A stretch of 38,673 nucleotides of DNA. Origin: Pilasporangium apinafurcum (lineage: Eukaryota; Oomycota; Peronosporomycetes; Pythiales; Pythiaceae). Location: assembly GCA_001600495.1 (NCBI GenBank), contig BCKE01000006.1:419877-458549 (forward strand), given 5' to 3'. The translations under genes were made by a program, and so were the position numbers. The number at the start of each line of letters is the position of its first letter. The first letter of the stretch is position 1. This document shows positions 22,185 to 33,756 of the stretch, in pieces. The notes beneath the pieces are model-generated. The model searched no databases, was not told where the DNA came from, and saw only the letters and a program-made list of their open reading frames with translations.

Positions 22185-23746
22185 ATGCATCCGAGCTCTG
22201 ACCACATGGCGATCTCTTATTCCAACATGCTGCATGAGGATGACGTGACACTAGAGGCAGTGTTGGCACTTGTCTCGGAATGCGATGTTTCATTTAATGC
22301 GACGCTTCATAACGAGCAGCTCGATGTGCTTACGGACGCTCAACTGTTGCCACCATTCGCATGGCAGGATGGTGGTGAACTGTATCAATCACTACAGAGC
22401 GATGTCGATGTGACTGATATGTCGCGGGCAATGGGAGGTGATTGCGACTTGAAGGTTGAACTACCGGCGTCAGGTGCACCTGTGAACAGCAATTTAAGTA
22501 TTCCAACAGAAAAAAATGCATGCGTGCACAAGTCAAAGAGCGAAACTATACTCGCAGCTGGTAAGAAGAAACGAGCAAAGCGACCACTCAAGCGTGAGTT
22601 ATTGATCCAACTGCGTAATCAAGTGCGTAGCATGGAAGAGCAGCTGCATAAATTGACGATTGAGCATCAGAATCGACCCGATTTGGAGGAAAAGGTGAAG
22701 AAACCGCGATCGTTATGGAAAGCCATTGCCAAGCGGCAATTTGAGAGTCGAAAGAAAAGTGAAATTGAAAATCAGCGTTTACGACGATTTGTGCAGGTGC
22801 AAATACGTGCGGCAAATCGTTTACAACGCGCCTTCCAGAGGCGTGCTATCACTGAGGTAAAAGCGAATTTGTGACTGTCATGAGCTCATATCTTACCTGG
22901 ATCGTATTGTTATTGTTTCTGTAGACGATCAAGGCTGGTTTGGGTATTACAGAACATCCCAACACCCAACCGAGAAGTGCAGTGAATTTGAATGAAATGA
23001 TGATGGAGATAGATCTACTTTACGTTGGTGTCGACAAGATGCTCGAAGTGGACCGGCTGGATCGATCTGGTAATCGCATTCGTTGTTGGTCAGGCAACCC
23101 GAGTGCCCTGGAGTCGGTTGTGATAGAGTTTATCGACAAGCAAGACATTCCGTTTGATCTGCGTGTGAGTGAACGTGCACTCTGGAAATCGTTAGGAGAA
23201 CGTGGAATCAATGATTTTCGACGCGTTGGTTCAAAGGTAAGCTGTTAATTTTATGTTATATTCTCTAGTCAAACTAGAAGAATAGCATTAGTTGACTTAA
23301 ATGTTTGCTTGGAGCAGAACATCGACACGAATGGAAGCACTATCATCGCCCACTGGACTGTTACCATGAAACCAGAGATGGGTGGTGGCTACGTTCAGGT
23401 GTACCGAGTCTCGCGTAAATATGTTAAGGCCGATCGAGTCGTCTTCGTCTCCACAATGCGTGTTGAACCATTCCTTACGGGTCAGCGGTCATCGATCGGC
23501 ATTTCTTATCGTGAAGCTCAATGGAATGTGCTTACGAGAGGAGAAGAAGGTGTGGCGGGTCCAACAACTCGCATCGAGTCCCATTCCACCATTTCGCAAC
23601 ATGTATTGGACCGCTCACGCGCGCAACAATTTCTCACGATCGGATATTCTAGCCTGGCCATTAAGGGGTGGGAGGGGTATGTTGAGTGGAATCAAGAAGT
23701 TTTTGAGAACCTATTGCTAGAGGAAGCATCCAAGAACACAAAATAA
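22185..23746 (+). CDS. G8: M96-like protein, G7-G10 group
   Basis: Exons 22185-22856, 22925-23236 and 23318-23746; introns 68 and 81 nt, phase 0; 470 aa. The ATG at 22185 opens the frame; the one at 22206 ('MAISYSN') is the alternative favoured by comparison with G7. 'TLEAVLALVSECDVSF' is the N-terminal motif. The basic patch 'KKKRAKRPLKRE' precedes the heptad helix 'LLIQLRNQVRSMEEQLHKL', and 'SLWKAIAKRQFESRKKSEIE' starts the second. Exon 2 has 'EIDLLYVGVDKML' and 'IPFDLRVSERALW'. Exon 3 has 'SRKYVKADRVVFV', 'EPFLTG', 'ISYREAQWNVL' and 'AGPTT', and ends 'VFENLLLEEA'. It converges on G9 with 193 bases between the stop codons, and exon 3 of both is 429 nt. Confidence 0.88.
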
Positions 23747-23939
23747 AGTCAACATGGATGTTCCAGAAAATGAGATATAAATGAAAGCGATGATGTCGGA
23801 CATGCATCACAAAATCTCTAAGTGGTTGTCAGACAACTACCATAAAGTCCTTCTTCCATCTTTTTGGACTTCAGAGATGACGTTCAAGTAAGAAAGGATT
23901 TCAAGCAAGGCATCAAGAGCAATGCTCGAGTGGTCTCAT

Positions 23940-25601
23940 TCATTCTTTATGTACAACTGCTTCCTCTAGTAACAAATTCTCAAACACCCTGTAAGCTCGA
24001 TCATTACTGCGCTCCCATCCTCGGATCGCCATCTCTGAATACCCCATCGGAACGTATCGTCTTGCACGATGGGTATCGATTGCATGCTGTGAAATGGTTG
24101 AATGCGCCTCGATGCGCGTCGTTGGTCCCGCCAAATGACCATTATCTCGTGTGAGGACCCACCACCGAGTTTGCCGATATGAAATCCCGCCTGGTGAAGG
24201 ATCGCTATCCAAAACTGGTTCCGCATTCATCAAGGAAACAATTACGATCCGAGATGCTTCAATGTATTTCCGTGTCACTCTGTACATTTGGTTGTAGCCG
24301 GTCACGGTGGCAATCCCTATTACCGTTCTCAAGTGAGTGACGATTGTATCATCAATTACATTGACATACTGCACAACACAAAGAAATTAGTGATTAACCA
24401 AATGCAATAATGATATCTAGCACGAATCTACAGTGGCAATCCCTATTACCGTTTTCCAGTGACTGATGATTGTATCATCAATTACATTGACACACTGCAT
24501 AACACAAAGAAATTAGCGATTAACTAAATGCAATAATGATGTCTAGTATGAATCACATACCTTATAACAAACGTTCGTCATAGGCCCAAAGCCCTTCTCA
24601 CCCAACGATTTCCATAGCGCACGTTCAGTCACGGAAATATCAAATGGAACCACTTTCTCGTCAACAAACTCAACTACAACGGCATCAAGTGCGTCAGGGT
24701 CGCCTTGTCTTCGACGTATGCGCTCTGCCGAACGAGTCAGTCGATCATTGTGAAGCACTTTGTCCACTGTCACATAAAGCTCATCCATCTCAGCCACCAT
24801 CGCGTCAATGTGAGCTTTTTTCATGGTCAACACGCCTTCATGATGCTGAATCCCCAATCCTGACTTGATTGCCTACAATTTAGCAGATACAAAAAGTCTT
24901 AATAATGACAAAAGATAGTAAGTGAATGGTTAAAAGCTACGTACATCTGGATTGGCTCGCTTCTGGATGGCGTACTGCAAGCTCCTTGCCACACGAATTT
25001 GGGCTTTGACCAGATTTTTAAGATGTTGATTTTCTAGCTCCACCTTCTTGCGACTCTCGAATTGTCGCTTCGAGATGCCTTTCCACAGCGGTCGCAATGA
25101 CACTTTATTATTGCTGTTTACGCGCTGCTGCTGTCTGAGCTTCATCTGTCGTATTTTCTCTTTCATGTCCTTGACTTGGCCTCGTAACTGAATCAATTCG
25201 TTACGCTTGCAAAGGCGCTTGGCCCTGGTTTTTTTGTTGGATGTAAATTCTGTGTTCGTTTGTTCTTGCCTGTGTGGAGCTTCGATAATTTCCTTACTGC
25301 TGTCTCCACCAACACGCAAAGAACATGTATGTTGCGTGGAGTAAAAGGCATCCTGCAGCTCAAAATCCATGATACTGTCATGATTGAGACTCCATAACCC
25401 TTGGTTTGCATAAACTGCATCGCTAGTTTTGAGTTCTTCGTGAGCTTGCCGGACGAAGCGTGACGATGACAGTGGCACGTCGCCGTCGAGTTCAACAGAC
25501 ATACAGTCATTTATTGGGACGTCACATTCCGTAACGAACGCTAGTGCGGCCTCTAAGGAGCCGTCATCCTCAAAGAGCAATTCCATGAAGGAAGGTGTCA
25601 T
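23940..25601 (-). CDS. G9: M96-like protein, G7-G10 group, intron 2 carries a partial exon duplicate
   Basis: Exons 25601-24945, 24872-24561 and 24368-23940; introns 72 and 192 nt, phase 0; 465 aa. The start is the ATG at 25601 ('MTPSFMELL'); the ATG at 25586 is an alternative. 'SLEAALAFVTECDVPI' is the N-terminal motif. The basic patch 'KKTRAKRLCKRNE' precedes a heptad helix ('LIQLRGQVKDMKEKIRQM'), and 'PLWKGISKRQFESRKKVELE' starts the second. Exon 2 has 'EMDELYVTVDKVL' and 'VVPFDISVTERALW'. Exon 3 has 'TRKYIEASRIVIV', 'ISYRQTRWWVL' and 'AGPTT' and ends 'VFENLLLEEAVVHKE'. Intron 2 is unusually long because a 126-bp tandem repeat (described separately) places a second copy of the first 62 nt of exon 3, with its acceptor, inside the intron. 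Confidence 0.87.
24307..24558. repeat. Tandem duplication, 2 x 126 bp, across the intron 2/exon 3 boundary of G9
   Basis: Unit A is 24307-24432 and unit B 24433-24558, about 88-90% identical by eye. Unit A holds the first 62 nt of exon 3 (24307-24368), its acceptor and the following intron sequence. Unit B repeats all of this and ends at the true donor. Removing one unit gives an intron of 66 nt, close to relatives. Unit B's exon copy (starting 24494 on the minus strand) keeps an AG acceptor and encodes '..VIDDTI.SHWKTVIGIAT', then runs into an in-frame stop. Confidence 0.88.
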
Positions 25602-27218
25602 TTTCGATTATGGGCTTGTCTATTGCCTTGGTAAAGTGCATCGCATGTTTTCATATTTGATATTGGTCGGTGTGCATCGTTTTTCCAATCAAGGACCAAC
25701 ATTTCGATGGATAAATCAAAGCGGCGGCTATCAAATTATACATTTGATGGAAGGCATGAAACCAGGATGGCTTATCCATGTGACCTCTGTCGCCATCACA
25801 TCACTGTGATAGTTGCTACGAGTCATCATCATCGAGGGTATCCAGGAATGCACTCTGAAAATCCAGTGGTATACCCCACAGATCTAGACTTGGGGTGCGA
25901 CTGGATTTTTACCACAGAAGCAGGGACTATCGGTTTCTATAGCCCATCCTCACTTTGCAATAGCATCCGCATTGTCTTCTTCTTCTCTATGTGTGATCTG
26001 AAGAAACGTATTGGGCAGAATTACAAATCCGTTTTACCTTTAATCGCGGGTACTATCATGCAAGAAAATCTAGTCGATCATAAGCTCCAAAATGGAGATG
26101 CGTTTCGATCATCTGTTGGACGCAACAAGCATGAAATTCGCACGTATCAATTCGACGAAAAGCGACTCAGAGAGTATAATGGATACAGCCGTTCTCCTAT
26201 ACATAGGCAATAAAAAAAATCTACGGCTGGACGGTTAATCAGACACATCCTCGATGGATTGACACGCGGAATGCGAACTGTGAGTGATCAGTGTTTTATT
26301 TTATGTGACGCCGCTTTCTGCTGCCGCAAACGTCTTTCTTCAGTGAGGTTTGAGTTCGTGGCTTGATGCACTAGTTACTGTAATACAATGTCTCACAATC
26401 CCAAAGTCATCCAAGGATGTGCTGGAGGTGGGTGGATAACAGCGCCATATGTTTGCTACAATGCAAATGATCTGTACAAGGAAAATAGAAAGCGCAAACT
26501 GCCATCCATCTTCTATCCATATTCATGTGAGCATCAGGCGTAGGCACAGAGCAATGGCATCGATGCGGAAATAACGAACAATCAATCGAGCCAACTAGTA
26601 CCGGTGCTAGCATCTGGTTATATGCAAAGATGACGTGCTCCTGACTCCAATTTCCATTACATATCAAAGAATTAAGTATTTTTAATGTCAATCACCATCA
26701 CTAGGAAGAAAGAGTAGGAGGAACATAGAGATACGATTTGTTGCTATCTCAATACCATCGACGCAATGATGATAACAAATGATAACGTCTATTAGCAAGA
26801 AATATCTTAATCTTTAATTCCCATTTGTATTATGCGTGGTAAAGACTACTTCATTCCCCTCCTCCTTCGCTATTGCAACTGCTATAGGTAGATCTCTCTG
26901 CATACTGGGCTGATTCTGCTGAAACCACTACTAGCCAATAGTCCACGATTTTTCCCGTTGATCATATTATTTTATTGCTTACAATTCGTTTTCTGGAAAA
27001 ATAAGAACCAAAAGACTCATGCATGGTGTCGTGTAGTGTAAATACATTCGACCATCCCATCATAGTGCACCAGTCGCTTCACAAGAACAAATTATGCGTC
27101 AAGCATACACGCCATATTGATGAGTCAGCGCTCTCACCAGGTTCTCCGCTGCAACGACAGTATATAGTCATCTGGGAGCGAGATGTGAATGTGTCGAAGA
27201 ATATTCTTATACTCGTCA
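25602..27218. other. Long intergenic region upstream of G9
   Basis: About 1.6 kb, divergent gap between G9 and G10. The only sizeable frame is 25707-26213 (+), listed separately. A 94-codon minus frame (26407-26691) is featureless. Near 26813-26830 'CTTTAATTCCCATTTGTA' recalls the left arm of the Fanzor hairpins, but no pairing arm follows. Confidence 0.35.
25707..26213 (+). CDS. Doubtful 168-codon open frame, unrecognised
   Basis: ATG to TAA without intron. The protein is rich in Cys and His near its N-terminus ('PCDLCRHH'), with no domain I recognise, no signal peptide and no similarity to the surrounding family. It begins 105 bases from the divergent start of G9, so it would overlap that promoter. 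It could be chance; listed because of its length. Confidence 0.18.
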   Translation: MDKSKRRLSNYTFDGRHETRMAYPCDLCRHHITVIVATSHHHRGYPGMHSENPVVYPTDLDLGCDWIFTTEAGTIGFYSPSSLCNSIRIVFFFSMCDLKKRIGQNYKSVLPLIAGTIMQENLVDHKLQNGDAFRSSVGRNKHEIRTYQFDEKRLREYNGYSRSPIHRQ

Positions 27219-27375
27219 TGTGTCTCCTACATGGACTTCCAAGATCACCAGAGTAGAGTGTTTGAAGGGTATGTGTGGACAACGGGAGAGTCTATCAATC
27301 TCTCAGACGCGTCCACATGGTTTGGTCCGTATGATGATAATCGCAGAATGTTATATGAGCACCTGTGCTGGTTAT
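27219..27375 (+). repeat. Left arm of inverted repeat flanking G10
   Basis: Bases 27219-27349 match the reverse complement of 29598-29726 at about 80% by eye. Shared blocks include 'AAGATCACCAGA', 'CGGGAGAGTCTA', 'CAATCTCTCAGA', 'TGGTTTGGTCCGTA' ('CGG' start in the partner) and 'GATAATCGCAGA'. Weaker similarity continues inward to about 27375. It lies about 510 bases upstream of the G10 ATG. Confidence 0.8.
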
Positions 27376-27886
27376 TTTTCCCGTGTCAGCTATTTATTCG
27401 ACTTTGTCTGTGTACATGCATGCCAGCACTAAGATACACGAGATAGAATGAGCCATATCAGTGCTTTCCCGCCCCGTTAATCTCTTCATTCACTTCTATT
27501 CCCATCCCACACTCAACTCTTCTACGCATTGAACATTTACATACCAAAGCCGTTTTCACTTTCACAATGAGCAGATCCTCATGTTGTACAGCATAGGCAA
27601 ATTGTGGAGCAACGATGCTTGTCGTGTGGATGTATATCATCGTAGAATGGGTTGCAAACGTCGTGTGCACACGCAAAGCATTATGCTTTTCTTTCCATAT
27701 CCAGCATTCTGAGATTACGCTTTGCGTGGATTTTCAATGTTAGTTGATGATTACAACCCTTTAAAATCGATAATTTTAGGTCATTAGGGTTTTGAAAAAT
27801 AGGAATGAGGCGCATGAGGCAATTGCGTAAGGACAGATAAGACGCCGATCCAATCCGCATACTCCATTCTTCCTGGTGTGCCACAG
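27376..27886. other. Upstream region of G10
   Basis: About 510 bases between the left repeat arm and the G10 ATG. No gene was seen on either strand. Presumably contains the G10 promoter. Confidence 0.3.
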
Positions 27887-29549
27887 ATGAATTCCGCTTA
27901 CCAACCCACGGCTATGTCGTCCACCGCTGCTCCACCTACATCTGCTTCATCTGCGATGGACTCGACGCTTGAGGCGGCGATTGCGTTTCTTGACGAATAC
28001 GATTTCCCGTATGATGCAGGTGATCAGATCGCCTGGCTCGATGGCTTTGCTGGTGAGAGTGAGTCACATTTGACATCGGTAAACACCAATCCTATCCCGG
28101 AGCAGCCGATGACGCAGTGTGAACTATTTAACAGCAGTAGTAGTGACTCACAGATGGTCAATGACTTGATGGGCAAGTTTCACACCGCACAATCGTCCAA
28201 ACAAAGTGCTTTCGATGTGGAGTTGGCGAATGATGACGATGTGACTGTCAAGCGTGATCAAACGTCATCAATAGAACGATCGAAGAAGAACACTTTACTC
28301 AAGGAACAAGTCATCACGCAACCGACTGTTGTAGATGGCGTGCGACTGCGCAAGCGCGAAGAGCTCATTTATCTGCGCGATCAAGTCCAGCTACTAGAAG
28401 GCAAACTGTCGGAACTCATCGATATCCAGCAGCAGAAATCAACATCAGACTCAAATAAAGACAGCCGATCGAGCACTCAAGCACCGTCGATATCGCTCGA
28501 ATTGTGGAAAGATATTGCAGTACGCCAGTTGGAACACCGAAAGAAGGTCGAACTCGAAAATAAGCGGCTGCGTGATTTGGTCGGAACTCAGATTCGAGTT
28601 GCAGCAAGTCTTCAGCGCTTGATGAAGAAACGCACAAGTACTGAGGTACGTCATTTGCAATTGGTTGCCGTTTGTCATGGTTGGACTAGCTTTAATATTT
28701 GCTTTCCTATTGTATATATTTATTGTAGGCAATTGAAGATGTCCTGGGCCTGCGATCGCGCCGACGATTCTATCCAGTGCGTAAGGATGTCAATTTCGAC
28801 GAACTGGTCGGTGAACTCGACGGTTTGTATACAAAAGTGGATACGATCTTTGCTGGCGATCAATTAGACCGCTCTGCTTCGCGTGTACGTCGACAACAAG
28901 TCAAGCAGGACCCTGTGCAAGGTGTCGCACTAGAGTTTATTGAAAGCCAACTTGTCCCATTTGATATGCAAGTGGCAGAACGTGCGATTTGGCTGTCAGT
29001 TGGTGAGCGTGGAATTACTGAAGTCACTGTCGGTGATCTTTATCACAAGGTAAGCTTGTATCTATTTCATTGAAGCAAATTTATCGAGCGAACTGAACTG
29101 ACGATGGAATTTTATATTGGCATTTGTAGAACATTATGTCAACTGAGGACACGATTATGAGCAGCTACAACGTCGTCGTGCGACGGCGAGACGTGGAAGC
29201 AAATGTGCAGATGCGCAAAGTGACTCGCAAGTACATCGAAGAGAACCGTATCGTGTTTGTCTCGATCTGCTCTTGCGAACCGACGCTCGTGGGTGATGGC
29301 CCATCGCTTGGTGTATCCTATCGAGAAACACGATGGCTGGTGCTTATGCGTGGAGATCTGCATTCCTCTGGCCCGACAACACTCATTCATTCGCACACCA
29401 TCGTCCAGCAGTTTAAAGTGAAAGGACAAAACGGTCGCGAAGTGCTTTTAGCTGACTGCGAATCCTTTCCTGTCACAGCCTGGGACGAATCCATCTCGCA
29501 CCGCAACAAAGTCTTTGAGATGGTGTTACTGGAAGAAGCGTCCAAATAG
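27887..29549 (+). CDS. G10: M96-like protein, G7-G10 group, flanked by inverted repeats
   Basis: Exons 27887-28645, 28729-29049 and 29130-29549; introns 83 and 80 nt, phase 0; 499 aa, the longest of the array. The start is the first ATG; ATGs at 27914 and 27956 lie closer to the motif 'STLEAAIAFLDEYDF' (about 25-39). Residues 5-22 are rich in Pro, Ala, Ser and Thr. The basic patch 'RLRKREE' precedes the heptad helix 'LIYLRDQVQLLEGKLSELI', and 'ELWKDIAVRQLEHRKKVELE' begins near 205. Exon 2 has 'ELDGLYTKVDTIF' and 'LVPFDMQVAERAIW'. Exon 3 has 'TRKYIEENRIVFV', 'EPTLVG', 'VSYRETRWLVL' and 'SGPTT' and ends 'VFEMVLLEEASK'. The gene has a slightly more G/C-rich look than its neighbours, by eye only. 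Confidence 0.89.
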
Positions 29550-29575
29550 ATAATCATGATCGGGAAAGCTGGAGA

Positions 29576-29726
29576 TAGCACTGATGCTGAACGCTAATCT
29601 GCGATTATCAGCGTACGGACCAAACCGTGTGGACCTATCTGAGAGATTGGTAGACTCTCCCGCTGTCCACGTATACTCTTCCTATATTTATTCTGGTGAT
29701 CTTGAAAGCCCATGTAAGAGACACAA
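29576..29726 (-). repeat. Right arm of inverted repeat flanking G10
   Basis: Reverse-complement partner of 27219-27375. It begins 27 bases after the G10 stop codon, so the two arms enclose the whole gene in about 2.5 kb. No target-site duplication was identified outside the arms. Confidence 0.8.
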
Positions 29727-30020
29727 ACGAAATCGGCGACCCTGCGACCAGACCAAGCAGAAAGACGGGTAGAACGTCATTGAGCCAAGAGCCGAGTGAC
29801 AGACCAGATTTGCTCTCACCAGGCGGTGCTAATCCATCCAGTATCGATTGTTATACCTCAAGACTCAAAACTATTGTCGTTCCTTAGACGTTTTTAACAT
29901 TTCCATGAGGTGAGATGGAGCAATTCCAAAAAAATCATCTAGAGACCTTAATTGTGTTTCCAGTAGGAAAAAACAGGTCACAGCTACTTGGACGCTCGAG
30001 TATCGTCAAGCTGATATATT
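29727..30020. other. Intergenic region between the convergent ends of G10 and G11
   Basis: About 294 bases with no gene or repeat recognised on either strand. Confidence 0.3.
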
Positions 30021-31618
30021 TTAAACCACAATGATGGTAGGCATGACATTCATTTTCCAATCCTCCTCCATGAGCAGTTCATGAATAGCTTCTCTGCAAT
30101 GGTTGCTTCCAATTTCATGATAGTTCAGTATAAAATCGAGGACAACGCCAACGCGCCAATCTTTTTCAGTAATATCATCTTCAATATGGGGCACCACAGT
30201 CCAGGATACGTTCATAGATGTTGAGGGCACGTTATCCATTGTAGGATTTGATCTTCGCGCCACCACCCACCCAGAGAAATCGCATAGCAATCCATGGAGC
30301 TTCAAGCCATGGAGCTCCACTGGTCGCACCGTAGCCTTCAAAAGAAATATCACTTTATCTACGTGTACATATTTGCGTGTAGTGACATGCACATGCAAAT
30401 CACCCGTCATTTCATCAAAATCCACCCGTATCCCCAAACTGTGCGCTGATATGTGCTCGTCCATATAAATTGTCTGTTGAAACATAGCGTCATTTGATCA
30501 AACTACCCAGTCCCCGCGAATACGAATGGTTTTAGAGCTGATGTATACACGTACACGTTCGTAGTAGCAATTCTTCTTCATCGTCTCAAGAGTAACGAAC
30601 CTCCACATCGCATTTGAAGTGACACTGAGATCAAATGGCAGTACCTTCTCGCCTGCGAGTTGAACTACGAAATCATTGCCGCTGCTTTCCTTGATTTGAA
30701 CTGTAGGGGAATGAGAACCTTCCGCGTCAGATGGAATTTCACTGGACTGACGATCAAATTCAGCATGATCATATGCTTTTTCGATGTCTGCCAATTGATT
30801 TTGAAAAATGAGCTGGTCTTGGGCAGGATCCCATTCACAATATCTCGCGCATCGCGTCGTATTTGTAATCGACAAAGGGGACTACAAAGCAAAGAAAACG
30901 ATGATGATGCATAACATCATGCTTTCTGATCAGAATGACAAAGTTGCATAACTACCTCATCCGTAGCTTGCTCTTCTAATATGCGTTGCATTGTCTTGGC
31001 GAGTTGAACATGCTCACCAAGCATTTTTTTCAAACTGTAATTTTGTTGCTCAGCGCGCTGTCTCTCCATCAGTTGGCGTGCTGCTACGTTTTCCCAGGCA
31101 GAAGAAACCACACGTTGACACAATGAGGATTCATTCGGCGGTGTGTCACAGGCACAGGACTCCTCCGACGAATGAGTCAATTTCACCAACTCTTGCTCCA
31201 ATTCTACAACTTTTTCCCGTAAATAGAGTAGTTCCTGCCGTTGGCGACGAACCCGCTTAACCGGCGGCTTCCTTGGTGTTACAGTTGCCGCTGTTTGATC
31301 CGATTGCTTCTTTGATGACTGGCGTTTATTGTGAACACTAGCCGGTTCATCTCTAGCTGGTGAACTATGGGAGGAGCGCGAAGATGATGAAGTACCACTG
31401 CTCGTCGGACTGTGCTTCTTCCGTGCACTTGATTGTTTCGTAGGTTTATTATTGATAAGTGTAGCTGTCGAAAACGCTGCGTGCTCTTCGGTCAAAATAT
31501 CGACGTCACATTCTTCAATGAACGCTAGCGCATCTTCGAATGAAAGTGGAGGTGGAGCAGATGTAGGCGTGGCGTGGAGCGAGGGTGGACCATGATTCGT
31601 GTGGGCGATCGTAGGCAT
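30021..31618 (-). CDS. G11: M96-like protein, G11-G13 group
   Basis: Exons 31618-30956, 30881-30555 and 30473-30021; introns 74 and 81 nt, phase 0; 480 aa. 'LSFEDALAFIEECDVDIL' (about 25-42) is the N-terminal motif. Residues 64-110 are Ser-rich with scattered Lys/Arg. The basic patch 'RKPPVKRVRRQRQE' (116-129) precedes the heptad helix (130-147), and the Trp landmark is 'AWENVAARQLMERQRAEQ' (about 174-191). Exon 2 is drifted ('LADIEKAYDHAEF') but keeps 'VLPFDLSVTSNAMWRF'. Exon 3 has 'TRKYVHVDKVIFL' and a diverged strand 'CDFSGWVVARR' in place of 'FRE.RW..L.R', without the GPTT motif, and ends 'AIHELLMEEDWKMN'. The exon 3 acceptor (AG at 30474-30475) is the in-frame choice matching the one in G2. 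The C-terminal half is divergent and may have changed function. Confidence 0.82.
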
Positions 31619-32093
31619 TTTCTAAAATCCGTCCACGTGAGCGCACAAACATCTCGTTGGATTTTGTTAGGTGGAGAGCGATTAGTCAACCCTCCTACCA
31701 CTCACTCGCATTCATTCTCCGCAGTCGCCTGCCTATATTACGCCCCGTTGATGGCATGTTTCGTATTTCCAAGTGTGTGTAATCAATTAATCGCGTCGTG
31801 CTTGACCGTCGATTGGTCGGAAAAGCGCATTTCCTGTCGACCAGCACGTCTTTCAGTATTTCAGCGAATGATGGCCAGCCACGCTCGAAGAAGATTACGC
31901 ACCTGCAATCATCATAAACATTCTCCACCTGTCTCAACTTGTGATTGTGTGGTTGGGTGTGGAACTTGCTGATGTCGACCTCACAACCCCAATAATCGAT
32001 AATCGAGATCAACCTCAACATGACTAAGATGATTTTTTTGTGGGGTACTGATATGCCACATACCTCAATCGACCTTGGATTCAGTCGTCATAA
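31619..32093. other. Intergenic region upstream of G11
   Basis: About 475 bases with short open frames on both strands, none resembling the family. It includes the G11 promoter and the 3' flank of P12. Confidence 0.3.
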
Positions 32094-33450
32094 ACAGTCC
32101 CACGTAGTTCTTCTAGTCTTCCACGAGTAGCATCATTTTAGTCACCTCACATGTGGTGGTTAGTATAGTATGTCCGTAATTGCGCTGATTCGCACGTTAT
32201 CATCCAGAGTATTGTCTTCGACATTGGGAACAAATCGGTAACAATAATTCGCGATACTGACAGAGGATGCACTTATATCATTTGTTTGGACGATTTCACA
32301 CCCATCATGAAGTAGAACCCATTAGGCACCCGGATTGACATTCTGAGGTTCGAATCGCCTCATCTCCACCATAACCGTGTGATCATTATCTTCATATTTG
32401 TAGATGATGACCATGGCACAGTATTCCCTCTTGTGCTCATCATCCTGGATTATCACACCGAAGCTTTGCATCACGGTGTTCTCATTTTGCGATACAAAAT
32501 ATTGAAACAAATGGTAATCAAAATAGTTCACTTATACACTGAGGTGCGTAAGTGCCCAAACAGACCTTTATACAGTAGCTTGACAACAAAAACTGTGAAC
32601 CAAGAACCGCCAGAGGGCATTCGCAGTGACATTCCGATCGAATGGAATCCTAACACACGCCGCGATCTCTATGCGGATCCCATAACTGTTGTCGGTTTTC
32701 ACTGGTGTCTCATAATAATCAGGTTCCAAATTCTCTTGTTGTGCAGCTGACATAACGGCATCAGCGTCCAAGTACGCCTGGTAAGGCGATGTCAGCTAGT
32801 CATCAAGGATGCAAACGCTCGTGGCGTTCTCTACATTTGAGAGTTCATGATTTACGTTCTTTGGCTCTGTAACACGCTTAGTGTTCTAGAAAACAGACCA
32901 AAAAGGTTTAGATTCTAAAATGGTACTCTTAACAGGCAGCTGGAAAGTAAATCATTTCCTTATCATCATACTCAGTTATTTCTTTAAAATATTCCCAAGG
33001 GTTTTCGACGTTTTGCTCTGTCCTTTTAGCGTTGTCCTCAATTACACATTTTGCTGTTCGACATGCTGGTGCTCCTTGAATTACATCTCCACCACGCTCT
33101 CCCATACCGATGATCTGCTGAAACTTGAGGAAAACGATCAACCAGATAAGCAGAGTAGCTATAGTTATTTTTTCCAGTCGCGTCAATCATTCACCCAGCA
33201 CCTTCACCTTGGCGCGCAAGTACTTGAGCTCCTCTATCTGTCGACGGATACCCTTCTTCTTGGATGGACTGGATCAATAAAGACACGATTCTGCGGGAAC
33301 GAGCCGATGAGATTCGATCGCAATGAAGTTGGTGAGTGGATTGAGTGGTACAATATATCTTTTGCTGCTTAGATGGGTGGCTCAGTCGCCGATTCCGGTG
33401 GTGCATCCATGGGTTTCTCCTCCATCGCACTTGGATCCGTTCAATTGCAT
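32094..33450 (-). pseudogene. P12: full-length pseudogene of the G13 type
   Basis: Same strand as and next to G13, and best matched to it in all three exons. Exon 1 (about 33450-32930): an N-terminus 'MDAPPESATEPPI' then a stop, 'IEELKYLRAKVKVLGE' then a stop, and a shifted 'VWE...EHQHVEQQNV' helix. Exon 2 (32885 to about 32568): the acceptor 'TTTTCTAG' is kept, 'DD*LTSPYQAYLDAD' has an in-frame stop, and 'IRIPFDRNVTANALWRF' is nearly identical to G13. Exon 3 (about 32489-32094): 'MQSFGVIIQDDEH', 'FVPNVEDN' and 'MMLLVED' then a stop. The exon-3 acceptor AG of G13 is changed to CG (32490-32491). Clearly a dead tandem duplicate. Confidence 0.85.
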
Positions 33451-33756
33451 CTTGAATAGGTCTTCCGATCATGTCGACGAACAAGCTTAAATTATGGTGC
33501 CTGAATGTACGAGACATTAAGACAGGACAAGTAGAGAATATGGAGTTTCAGCAACAACTCGCTACTGAGCAGTATGAAGAAAATTTTGCATGGCCCAGCC
33601 AAACCCCATGGTATCACGCACGCTTCTTTCCATGCAGCTCACAGCTCCATGTAAAAGGCTGGTAATACCAACGATGTCACTTTCTTTGTCTATATGCTTT
33701 ACTTTGTTATACTCAATAAGAATAGCTAACTGTGGTATGACTAGCAAGAAACATGG

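Noticed and set aside
26813-26840. Possible third copy of the Fanzor hairpin arm
   Set aside because: Only the left arm is loosely similar; no complementary GGGAATAAAG arm follows.
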